64,000 nucleotides of DNA, taken from Paraspadella gotoi. Taxonomy: Eukaryota; Chaetognatha. A model generated the notes under the pieces. The model searched no databases and was not told the DNA's origin. It was given only the letters and a program-made list of their open reading frames with translations. The stretch spans positions 5,529,609 to 5,593,608 of the forward strand of contig CM119269.1 of the NCBI GenBank assembly GCA_051294375.1, read 5' to 3'. Positions within the stretch are counted from its first letter, which is position 1; every line of letters starts with the position of its first letter. The translations under genes were made by a program, and so were the position numbers. Below are positions 50,001-63,004 of the stretch, in pieces.

Positions 50001-50228
50001 ATGGTGGACTAAAATGCACGTTCATCTGCGGTCATTGGTGCCGGAGGCAAGTCATTCGCCTCCCAACCTAAAGGTCCGGGGTTCTTGCCCGGTGGTCGTC
50101 TGGCAGTTAAGATGGACGGGGCGCTTAACCCGCCTGTAACATGGTGTTACAGCCTGATCCGAAGCTCAGGGACTGCTTATATTGAACGGTTCTGTCACTA
50201 ACACATAACAAATATCACTATCTCTTCA
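50001..50228 (+). repeat. SINE-1, full-length copy c
   Basis: Same layout as 36511-36745, with an internal deletion near the 5' end (ATGGTGGACTAAAATGCACG), box B-like GGTCCGGGGTTCTTGCCC, body GGCGCTTAACCCGCCTGTAA, and end ATCACTATCTCTTCA. Intergenic. Confidence 0.8.
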
Positions 50229-50591
50229 GTAGTATAATTTTTTCTATAAATTATTTTAATTATATAAAAGGACCACTCCCTTAAGTTATGATGCACAGTT
50301 AATTTACAGCGAATCACAGTCAGTTTACACCGGGCAAAGGATAAGTGATTCGTGTTCAAGCAAACATCACCGTCATGTGTGTCTACCTTTTTATTATTCA
50401 CCAATTTAGCATTCGCCACAATATATTATAAATTATATGATGTACTTTATTAATAAAGATTAAATAAGTACAAATTTTTAAAATAGAGGAAACAATAAAA
50501 ATAGGGAAAACTCTTTTCCTCGAAACGAAACTTCAAGGCTTTCGCCAGCAGCGGAAGAAAGGATGGAATCCAGGCGCTTAATGGCCGTAGA

Positions 50592-50692
<101 letters not shown>

Positions 50693-50838
50693 ATCTTTTG
50701 TTTTCATCGTCAGACTCTGCCTCTGACGTCATGAAGGGAATTGCGTCCTCCTCTTCCCGCCGCAAGAGTCGCTGGACGACCCGTTGCGGTAAAGTGGGTT
50801 TTCGCAGGGAAATTACGGGATGTGGTATGAAGTAAAGC

Positions 50839-50930
50839 ATGGAGGGCGGGTAAGGAGTGGGAATTGGAATGAGGGAATGAGGGAATGAGGCATGGAGGGC
50901 GGGTAAGGAGTGGGAATTGGAATGAGGTTC
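50839..50930. repeat. Short tandem duplication
   Basis: CATGGAGGGCGGGTAAGGAG then TGGGAATTGGAATGAG occurs twice, at about 50839 and 50889, separated by GGAATGAG units. Confidence 0.85.
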
Positions 50931-50989
50931 GGAGTCGCAGATAGGGTTGAGCGTTAAGAGGCATGACGATTAAAATTTATTGCAGCGCA

Positions 50990-53432
50990 TAGATTTTCTA
51001 AAGTTTTTATTGATTGACTGATTTATTTATTTATTGAATGACTGATTTATTTCATTTATTTATTTATTTAATTATTTATTTTATTTATTAATTTTTTATT
51101 TATTTAATTTATTTGTTTAATATTTTTTTTTATTTAACAGTTTTGTTGTGGGTACAAAAGAGAATAAAAAGATTGAGAAGGGTAGATTTGCGCGCGATTG
51201 CTATTGCTGTTTACTGTCAGCTAACTCTATTTCGTATAATCGATAATTTCTTTTACTTTCGATAGCATTATTTATTATTATCATTCATTAATTATTTATT
51301 TATTAGTTATTTCACGTTCACACCCGTCAATACCTACCTCAGCCAATTATTTCCCCCGACTTTTTTCAGAGAAGACGGGAGAAGACGCGTCATTACTTCC
51401 TCGTTCCGCTCGCCCCTTTCGCGTCTTCGGTCGTCAATGAAACTCAGAGTCCGTCGTTTCATCCCGCGTCTCTTCGCACGGATGAACTTTGCGTCAGGGA
51501 AGAATGAAAGAGACACCGCGGCGTATTCGACTGTGTTAATTTCAGTTAGATTATCATAATAGTATTAAGATGGAAAATATTATCCATCTTAAACGATTAA
51601 TAAGAGAGTTGAACCGGACTTTCGGTTCGATTTACTAATTTGTCGAATTTAATTTCAGGAAGTTTTAGGTACGTATTTTGGTTCGGCCATATATGTAGAA
51701 TTTAAAGCGTGTCCAGTGTCCACTGTCCACGTCTAATGCAAAACTCCGAGAAAAGGTTACTTACTACTTATTGGTAATAATATTATTATTCTTTTTTGGA
51801 GGAAGAAGTTACGGTTATGATTCTGGGATCATAGGATAGAAGAACCGAATCCAAGGTAAGGCGGGAGAAGCTTCGCACAGATGAAGATTCCTGGTTACGA
51901 ATACAATGCATTTTTGCTTTAAACGTATTTTAACGTCATCGGGACTCATCTCGAGTTCTTTAAGTTTTCTTAACTCACGATCGCCGAGGATCGTTGCTCA
52001 ATTGCTCATTTAACTTCAACTTCGTGCGTAAAATATTTACACGAATCACCATAAGTGAATGAAGAATGAAGAAAAATGCTTGAAATTTACAAAGATAAAC
52101 AGAACATTACATTTGCCCTTTAAAAAATTCACGATTTCATGGGATCCGCTTAGGTATTGGCTTTTAAACGTCTACAGCATCGAGAAAAATGACAACGACC
52201 GCTTGATTCAGGACCTCATGAAAGTCTTCTTTTAGGTATATAACTTTCATGATGCCTCAACAAAGATAAAACTAAATCACAAACAAAATCAAATCCGACG
52301 AAAAGAAAGCGAAAGAAGAAAAAAAAAAAAAGAAAGTAAAATCACATAAAGCACTACTATAATTATTGTACTACTATTTACGTACGTACTACTATTTACA
52401 CTGCTTTTACTCTTAATAATACGAACACTGCTAGTACAACAATTAAGTACCAGGTTTCACACTACGATTTCCTCTATAGAAAACCAACATAAAACGAAGA
52501 AGAAGAAAACAACAACAAGACGACGACGACAACATCAACCACTTTGCCCTTTCAGAAGTACATTTGCCCTCTTCCAATGTCTGAGAAACCTCAACTGCGC
52601 AATCGCGTGTTTGATTGAAAAGAAAAAAAAACCGAAATTCTGGAAAGTCGTGCGCGACTCCGAAATCGAATCAAAACCAAAAATATAAAAATATGAGGAA
52701 GAAGCGAAATAATGTATCCATTCATTCTTTAATCGCGGGGTTTCCAAGGAACCATCGAGAACGACGCGTGATAGGTCGACTCAGTCTCGTGTGGAACAAC
52801 GACGCGTTCTCATTGGTCGAGCCGCGAGTTGGAGGATCGCGACAGGTTCCTCAAAAAAACGCAACATTTCATATTTTTGTATTAAAAAAAAACACTTTAT
52901 TTTCTTCGTGATTTGAATGATTTGCATCATTGTGAGGAGACGTTCATAATGCTGATTGGGTTAAAAGTTCAAATCTTAAAGTAATATTAAAGATAGATTT
53001 TATTTCAACGCTCTGACCGTCCAATTGGGAATTTCGAAGTTCCTTCAAAACTAACTCTAGTAATATAAAAACATGGTCACTAAAAGATTACCACCTATTA
53101 TCGTGGAAAGACAGTGGAAGGCTACCACCGAGGGGGAATGAGAGGGGAAAGTTTTTGTAAATAGGGCCTGTGGTAAGTCCCCTCACCACGTTATTTAAAA
53201 AAATATCTAGATCTGTTTTGTAGGTTTTTTTCAGAAATAGAAAAAAAAGAATATTGTTGCGCTATATATACGGAAAAAAACTAAACAAAACGAATAAACG
53301 AAAAACAACTAATAAAGCCTTGAAGGCGCATGAAAAAAAAACAGTGACTCATCCATCAAAAATCTCTCGAAGATGGCAAATTGATTCGACCTTTCCCGAT
53401 CCAACTCATTCGCGCCAAATCGAGCAACGACG
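50990..53432. other. Gene-poor spacer upstream of TTLL2
   Basis: TTTATTTA-rich DNA (51000-51140 and 51280-51310), then unique AT-rich sequence. It should contain the TTLL2-like promoter near 53.3 kb, but I see no clear TATA box. No exon recognised. Confidence 0.45.
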
Positions 53433-56005
53433 ATGATCACTTGCAACAAGGCGCTCGTGTTCAGGTGCAACGAATCCAGCGGCAGCGGACCAGAACTTCT
53501 TCGGCAGGTCTCGAGCCCGCTGGGTGGGATTGTGATATAGGAGCGTGAGTCAGAAAGATATCAAAAGAAGCTCGTGAAGGGGCAGTTATGATAGCAGTGA
53601 GCACGTTGTTTAACCTTTTTTCTTGGAACAACAATACCGCAAGCAATAAAATCGCAACTAAACATTAAACAATGAAATTTACCCCGAATTAAATTAAATT
53701 AAATTAAACTCCCGCTCAGGTTCTGTTGGAGCGAGGCTGGCAGGAATACGACAGCGACGGATCAGCGAATGGCGACGACGAATCCACTAGAGAACCAGAC
53801 TGGAATCTTTGGTGGAGGACGTCTCGGTTCAGGATGTCCGAGTACAACGAGATTATGCCCTGGCAGAGGCTCAATCACTACCCCAAGGTTGAAAGAGGGG
53901 AAATGTTTGGTTTGGGCAGAGTCTTGATCACTATCTCAAGGTTGAAAGAGAGAAATGTTAGGTTTGGGAAGTGTCTTAATCACTACCCCAAGGGTGAGAG
54001 AGGAAAATGTTAAGTTTCGGCAGAGTCTTAATCACTATCCCAAGGTTGAAAGAGAGAAATGTTAGGTTTGGGCAGTGGCTCAATCATTGTCCCAAGGGTG
54101 GAACAGAAAAATTATAAGTTTGGGCAGAGGCTTAATCACTTTTTCACAGTTGAAAAAAGTAAGTTTGTTCAGAGGCTCCAGGGAAAATACCAACAGATCA
54201 TTATATCTTATAAAATGATATAATAAAAATAAAAGTACAGGATTAACAGCGTAAATAACAAAAACTGTAATTTCAATGTGTTGCGCCGCTGTATCTGACA
54301 TATCACAAATATTTCCAGGTGATCACGTAATTACATAATTATAAAATATACTATTGTTGATCACTTATCTGCAAAGTTTTAACTAAATCAACCATATTAC
54401 ACGAAATATACTATGATGAGGTAACCATAGTACTCCGTATTAAAGTTTGCACATGGACAAGATTCCTTATTAGCCTCAAAAGTATTGATTAAAATGACTC
54501 AGTAATACTCAGTATTTAATGAGTTATGCTACATTAAATTTTGGGTTATATGATTGAATTTTTAGATGATCACGTAACTGTACAAATATTATACATATGC
54601 AATGAATTATGCATTATGCATATTAAAGTTCTTATGGGACCATACCTTTCTACCATATATGAACTAAATTGAAGTAGTATTACCGTAGTTATGATCAATT
54701 TTAATGAAAGTATGACAAACCGACAGATGTACTGACTGACCGATCGACCGCCAGACCGACCTACCGATTAACACTCAAATGTCTTATAGAGTTGCTCACC
54801 GAATACTCGCGGCGTAACCACAAATGCCGTATACTATACATTCAAAAAAATTCTTCTTTAAAGAATTTCGGCCAGAAAATCTACGATGTACAAAAATTCC
54901 TGGGTCGACCCTCAATATCAAGGTTACCGAGTAGAGCTTCAAGTCCCACTCGTAGTTCAAGGCCAAAATACGACGAGCTAGAAATGGAAGACAGAAAGAA
55001 AAAAAAATTGAAGCGAGAAAAAAGGAGAACGAAGGAAGAAAGTAGAGCAAAGAAGGGAAAAAAAATTGTAGAAATGTAATAAAATTAATTAAGAGGAGAG
55101 CCTGAAAAATGAATGAAGAAAGAAGGAAAGAAATAAAGGAGAAAAGAAAAAAAGAAAAAAGAAAGAAAGAAAGAGAAAAAAAACCTTGAAATAAACAGAA
55201 ATAAACAAACAAACGTCGAGCCGGTTTTTTTTTGTTTTTTTTTGAGAATTCGATGACGTAATTCAACTTAAAGGCAATTAAGCGCGACAAAAATCTAAAA
55301 TATATATGTTATATATACATTTGTCTTTTGTATATTTGTAAAATCGTTGTGCAATACTATTATTAAACTCTACACTTTGTAATCTGATTTAACAACGAAA
55401 AGAAAGGAAACGATGCGATCATATATATTTGTCATAATTTAAATCTACCACTATTTAATCCCTCTTCCCGCGACAGACGACTGCCATCACTAAGAAGGAT
55501 TGTCTCTTGCGTCACATGCGTCGAATGAAGGGAGTCTTCGGAACGCTTTACAATTTCATCCCAGTCTCTTTCAATCTGCCCAACGATTATACGAAGTAAG
55601 AACTTGAGATTAGATGGAATTGTTTTGACCGATGAGGCGTCGTCGTCGTATTGGCCAATCTCTTTATTAATTTGTTTGACACAGATTTTTGACGAATAAA
55701 AACGAAATCCGATCCTCGTGACGTCAGCTTCCGCGACTCATAAACCGAGAATTCAGTTTCGAATCGTCTAAGCTTTAGTTAATTATAATTTTATATCGAT
55801 TTATTTAATATTAATAAATTATATATTTTATAATTATATATAATTATGTGTAATATATTTAAAACAGCTCTCAGAATATTTTTATTGGTTACAGCGTTAA
55901 GGATTTTTTAATTTTTTGACTTATGAGAAAACAGAAAATACTTGAGACTAAGAATCACGCATAGGTTGTAATAAAATTATTGATTTGATTTGATGAACTC
56001 TTAAA

Positions 56006-56051
<46 letters not shown>

Positions 56052-59000
56052 TCTCTTCCATCTCATCGTCTCTCTCTCTCTCTCTTTCCCCTACTCCTTT
56101 CTCAGGTTTCGTCGCAGAATACACGAAGCAAAGAGACAAATCGATATGGATTTGCAAACCCGCGGATTTATCTCGAGGCCGAGGAATCTTTATATTTAAA
56201 GACCTCAACGATTTAGGTGCACAGAGTTTTTGGAGTCACGCCGCCGAAAAAAAATTTCGGACGAATTTGGCCCATATAGTTTTTTCTTATCTTTTTAGCC
56301 TACGACTGCAACGCGGTGGTGCAGAAGTACGTGGACGATCCTCTCCTCATTTGCGGCTACAAATTCGATCTCCGAATGTACGTCTGCGTTCCATCCTTCC
56401 ATCCTTTGACTCTCTATCTCTACGAGGAAGGGCTCGTTAGGTGAATATCGGAGATTCGAAAGGTTCTCTTTTAAGTGTCACTTACCAAATTACGGTATTA
56501 TCGAAATCGATTCAAAACCGAATTACGTTTGGTTGAAGAGGCTGGTTTTAAGGGGCGCCACATCCGCAGCGGTGTCACCTCGTGGTGACAGCGATGTTCA
56601 AGTAGTCCAATTGCCCATACCTACTGGCGGGTTACCCGGTCCATCCCACTTTCTACATGACAACCTGAGTGCTCGAACCAGGGACGTACTTTGAGATGGT
56701 GCATTAGTTCACTGATCTGTGGTGAATCACCACTGGTGAAAGGGCCACCAGATGGTATTCTTTTCTATTTTTCGTCACTTAAACTCTTGTCTTTATACCG
56801 GGATTAATACAAAATTTATATACGTGCTCGCCTTGAATTCCAGATTCGGGACTGAAAAATACAATTTGAATAATTTAGAAAACGTCTACTCTCATTTAAC
56901 TAATACGTCAATAAACAAATTCAGGTAAAAAACTACTAAATATTTTACTGAGTGGATTCCGGTAGTACTTCTTTTCAAAAATTTAACTAAATTAACAGTT
57001 TTGATTCTTAATTCATTCAGCCCGACTTACGCGGTTGACAAAGAGCGCATCGGACCCGGATGTAAATGGAGTCTGGCGCAACTTAAAAGTTACTTGCATC
57101 AGGTGAGTCTCGAGGTCACGCAACTCTCGGTTAGTGAGGAGTTTGAGGGAACACGAATTTTAAGTTTCTAATGTCTGACTCAATGCTCACATTTCGTCAA
57201 GTATTAATCAATCTATCTATATATCCTTCTATCTATCTATCTTTCTTTTATTTATTTTTTTAGATGAATATAGACGATTCTTTGCTTTGGCCGCGAGTAA
57301 TTTCGATATGCACACTCACTATTCTTGCTCAGGTAAAAATTTCCGGAAAAAAGTATTAATATATTTTATCTAATCAAAGCAAGCAAACTAAATTTAAAAA
57401 AAAAAACTCTTAAGAGGGCCGCAATAACGCAAGGCTCTTAAATACTACTTGCGATCGCACCTATTAGACTTACTTTTCGACAGGTGCCGTCTGTGCCGCG
57501 CATCTCCAACTGTTTCGAATTGTTCGGCTTCGACATTCTTGTCGACGAACACATGAAGCCCTGGCTGTTGGAGGTCAATTTCTCTCCCTCGCTGGGGTCT
57601 GACTGTCAGGCGGACATTCAGGTGATTTAATAACCGTGGACGAGGCAGACATTCTTCAGATTAGACCATTGGACATTCAGGTGATTTAATAACCGGGGAC
57701 GAGGCAGGCATTCTTAGATTAGACCATTGGGACATTCAGGTGATTTAATAACCGTGGACGAGGCAGAAATTCTTAGATTAGACCATTGGACATTCAGGTG
57801 ATTTAATAACCGGGGACGAGGCAGGCATTCTTAGATTAGACCATTGGGACATTCAGGTGATTTTAATAACCGTGGACGAGGCAGACATTCTTTAGATTAG
57901 ACCATTGGGACATTTCAGGTGATTTAATAAACCGGCGGACAGTGCAGACATTCTTAGATTAGACCACTTGGGACATCAGGTGATTTAATAACCGGGGACG
58001 AGGCAGGCATTCTTAGACCATTGGGACATTCAGGTGATTTAATAACCGGGAACGAGGCAGACATTCTTAGATTAGACCATAGGGACATTCAGGTGATTCA
58101 GGTCCGCGACCTGGCGATTATTTAAGCAGGCACTACTAGCGCCAGATACTAGAAATTATTTTTTCTACTTTACGATTGAGGTTTACATTGTATTCCTTTC
58201 ATACAAGTAACATCTCTAACTAGTATTCTACTATCGTTAATAATTTGATACTTTTGATTGTTTGCCAGGTTAAAAAACCCCTTTTGCATGACTTACTCGA
58301 TTTGCTCAACTACAAAGACACGGACGCCGAGCACGGACAGGGTCATCTCTACAACAAAGAGAATAGACAAAAGTACAACATCGGACTGGGCAGCTCATCC
58401 ATGACAGGTTTTAACGGAGTGTGAGGGCCTTCGGGCAATGGTTAAGCCGGATGCTCTTTTGTTTGAATAATCGATAGCAGAAGAAATTGCTTTGGTCAGT
58501 GAACCCGGATCCGTGCGCGTGCCATCTGCGCGGACCGACGGACAAAACTTCCCAGCGACGTCTTCCTAGCTTATGCGCTTCTTTACGGTAAATATTTTCG
58601 GTGCGATTAGATTAAGAAAAAAAAAAAGCTTATCCACGAATATTGTGGGTGTATAAAATTTGAGTTCGACCAATCTGAAATTATTAATTTAAAATCAAAC
58701 GCATCCTATCTCAGGATGAATCTTATATTTCAAGTATATTCCAAAATCCGCAAACACCAATCAGTTAAAATTCTATTAATGAGTAAAGAGGCCGTCCCCT
58801 CGCTCTTCTTTTTTCTCACGAGAGACTCCAACTTTTCCCTCGGGAATTTCCGCGCAAATGTCTTCAATCTCTTGCTCCTTGAACTCTAGGGCACGCCCCC
58901 ATTCCGAGAGAGTTATTTCACCTTATGAAAGATGGATCAAAAATCTTCGAATCAAATCAAGAAGTCTTCAGAATTCTGGCGTTTTCTAAAAAGGATACGA

Positions 59001-62000
59001 TTTAGAGTAGACTACGTAGAGAGGCGTTTTTTCCCTGTTTCTTATTTTTAAACGTACCAGTTTAATTGCAATTGCAATGTTTGTCCAAAGTGAAATGTCC
59101 TAGTAATTGATTGCTCGAAAATCTGAATTCGCGTAGTCCAATAATGGCGCGATGCAATGATATTCTTTTTTTCTACTCGCTGTCCTAAATCTTACCGTTC
59201 AAATCTGTGTCGGCGCCGTCCAAAAAAGGGGCGATGCAATGCTCCAACGACTTCAGCGGCGCCATCAGTTGAAAGAGTTCCGATCTTGAAGCCACGCGGT
59301 CGTGGGAGACGTCGATATTGCAGAACTCCCACAGGACGGGAATGCGCACGGGGTTATTGGCGTACCTGACAATAAGTCGGTGAATACAATTAGCTGTTAA
59401 TATTGTTAAATAGCATTTAAATATTATTGTTTATTGGTATTGTTAAAAAATACGATGGGGTATAACCCTTTAGTACAAACCTGGATTTTTTATGTAAATC
59501 TGAGTAATAGGTTGGGAGTTCTTTGCGACTATCAAAAGATTCCATTACTCTGAATAAAATTTAAAGTAAAAAAAATGAGAATATATATATATATATATAT
59601 ATATAATGGATATATAAGACTTAAAGGAGTTAAGTTTTTACCCTTTGAGCCAATCTGCCATGCGTCCAGGAAAATGTTGAAGCTCGTCTGCTGTACAAAT
59701 TCGTATCTCCACACAGGCGCCGTAGTAATCAATCTTTTGGTCGAGTACAGAACTAATGAGAATTAAAATAACAGATATATTCCTAGAATTAAAAAAAAAT
59801 CTTTTGAAATATATGATTTTTTCTGTCCAAGAAAAGTAAGTTATATTATTTTTTAATCATATATTTACATTTAAAATAAGGAAGGAAAATCAAAGATTGT
59901 TTGAAGAAAAGCTCGATATCAATAAAACAAAAAAGGGTAATTCAAATGTGTTGCACCGCAGTAACTGCCTTATCACGTGTATTTTTCGTGACATGACATG
60001 ACTCGACATGACTACCATAACTTTTTTAGCCCATGTATTTATGACACGCACTGCGGCGCTTGTAGTCACTTAAAATTGAGGATTTTCCCTTGTTAACAAA
60101 TGATCATTGAGAAACCAACTATATGCATTATGCAATATGCAAGTTATGAGCATTTTTATCGTAAGTGGGACAGACCGAAGGACAGACATACCGACCGACC
60201 TAAAAGTGACTTATTGAGACAAATTAAGAATACAGAAAAAAATACAAACCCAACCTGTCTAGACAGTCTGTATCACCCTTGGTGCAGAGACAATGTTGGC
60301 GCCAAAACTCACATTCTGAGTTGAACGTCACATTCGCGTCACTGCAAACGTTGTTTCGGAAATTTATCTCCAGAGGGCAGGCCTGTGGGTAAAATAATTA
60401 AGATTCTTGCCCCTGTCTGTTCGCCTCTCTGTCTCTCTCACTCTTTCTCTTCTTTTTAAACCACAGTTACTCAATTAAAATAAATATACTTATTAATACT
60501 CTTGAATATTTAAGATAAATTATTTCTGATTCTATTTCTTTTTCAACCACATGTAAGAGGAATTTTCCGAATATAGATCTAACGAGATTTATTTCCCGCC
60601 AATTTATTTCCCGCCAAGTTCTCCAAGGAATCCGTCATCAAATGATAATTAATCTTGAATTAATGGTTCATCGCGTTTCCCCGGGAAGGGGCGATGTCGA
60701 CGACGCCGACGATGATGCCGACGACGACGATGATGCCGACGACGACGATGAAAGACGATTGTTTTTCTTCCCTTTTCGTTTTAATTATGGATGCAGACCG
60801 AAATGGTTATCTATTATCTTTTGAAAAGTCGCTACAATATTTACTTATAATTGATTAAAATGGAACTGTAGTCGGTTTTTTTTTTTACAATCTGGGGGCA
60901 TGACTTCGAGCATTGCATTCGGTATTCCCCGCCTATAAGCTTGACAACTTTTGTCGTACCCGGTTGCTCATTGAGTAATACCATCAGGCTCCAGGATCGA
61001 TCCCCAACAGTATCTACCCTGCTGGTAGAGTGAGGACGGTCATAAAACGCCTTGGGAGCGTGGAAAACCCACAAGCCTGGTTCCAAGCCCAGGACACGTT
61101 CGATGGCTGCTCGAGTAGTTAAAGAAGTTTAGGATAGAACTCTTCAGCAGACTTAGCGCCTTATCCATATAACTACGGAAGAGACGTTACAACATGTCGC
61201 CTTAGTAATAGTTATGTGTATAAAACTGGATTTTTACGAAACATATTAAATACACTAAACACGTCTTAACACACCTTGACACACTGACAACCGGCTTCGC
61301 CCTTGTCGTCGGAAACGCACTCCTCTCCCTTCTGACATCCGAGATTTTCGCAAAGATCTGTCGCTGCCGTCGAAAAATCCGATTTCATTTTGAGTTATAT
61401 GTTAATTGAAAAAAATGAATTAACCTTCTTCGATGTCTCCTCCGAGACAAGGATTATTATTTAAACTCAGCTGCAGCAACACGTGCACCAGCACGTTTAT
61501 CCATAAGTTGCGGTGCGCGACGACGTTGAGTAACATGATCCGACTTTCGAAATATTTCTAAAATCTAATATCAATTTTTATTTTTTTTTAGTCCGTTATA
61601 ACTATCGTCACGAACACGTTACAAACGATAACAAATTCAAAATTAATGTTAACATATTTTTAATAGCGATATTTTTCTTAAGATAAGCACGAAAATTACG
61701 ATTACACTCGGTAGCGAAAATGGCAGGAAAAAACTTTTTCCAAGAGTTTAAAAACTAAAGATAAAAGTTGTGAAGGGAGGCGGTCTTCTGGAAATCATTG
61801 CTATTTTCGTGAAAAAAAAACTAATTTTCAACGAATGTTTTTTTTTTCCATGAAAAAAAAAGTTTACAGTAGTTTTTTTTATCTCAACATTTTTTTAAGC
61901 AAAAATTGTTTTTTCTTGAAATCTGTTTTTTTTTTAATCTTTTTTTTAAAATCCTGAAATCCGTGAAAAGCATCGTCTTTTCATCGTTGCTGTGGTTAAA

Positions 62001-62431
62001 GTAAAAGATCGAGATTTCGATAAATTACTTAAGACTCTTAATAAAAGCAGTGAATAAAAGGAAATACGCAGTGAATAAAATAAACGGGAACAAAATTGTT
62101 TGTAAAATGAAAGAAAGGTGCCTCAATAAGGGAATACATTAAATAAAAAAAGATTACGATTAAATAGCTTTTTACTTAAGAAAAATTAATAAAATAATTT
62201 ATTTAGAGTGAGATCGAGTGAACTTTGACGTCAACGCCTCGGTCTCCTTTCGTCTTTGACGTCATTTTGAAACTTCATTACAAGACGTGACGATTTGGAG
62301 AAAACTTAAAAACTTAATATATTTAATTCGAGTTTTTTTTTGTTGAGGGGAAAACTTTCAAAACTATGTATATAAATAGACAGGTTCCAGAACTTAATCC
62401 GGTCACGGCTCCCTTATAATTTTTGCTTTTC

Positions 62432-62487
<56 letters not shown>

Positions 62488-62891
62488 GCGCAATGAATTT
62501 TCCTCCTCGAAATAAACTCGATGCCACGCCCTCGACTTACCCTCCCTTCATCCTTCACTCACTCTCATGCTCCGCTCTTTGTCCTCCTCCGACCTCTAAC
62601 CTCCTTCCTCACCCCACTTTCCTTCTCTCCACCCCCTCTTCCACAGGACCGGGCTTCCCGTCGATTCCGACTCCGAATGGGACGACGAGGGGGAAGATCC
62701 TGACGTCAGCGTCGGCGCTTCCGGATTCGGCGCCGCGGCGTCGACCTCGGGCGCCGGCTCCAAGGATCGGTCGCCCCTCAAGGCGCCCGAGGTGGCGGGC
62801 CTCGGCGGGCAGCAAGGGAAGGCGATCCGGAGTTCAGGTGGTGGGAGCAGCGGGGAAGAGGGGGGCAAGAGGGGTAGAGTGGGTGGAAGGG

Positions 62892-62965
<74 letters not shown>

Positions 62966-62968
62966 AGA

Positions 62969-63004
<36 letters not shown>

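Noticed and set aside
57612-58101. CRISPR-like array
   Set aside because: Units are contiguous repeats without distinct unique spacers, in an animal intron; it is a minisatellite.
60841-61086. 81-codon minus-strand frame
   Set aside because: Lies across the SINE-3 copy; the homologous copy at 28.7-29.0 kb does not keep the frame.
62368-62379. TATA-like GTATATAAATAG as promoter of a new plus-strand gene
   Set aside because: Inside a TTLL2 intron in AT-rich DNA, readable as TATA-like on both strands, with no convincing gene starting next to it.
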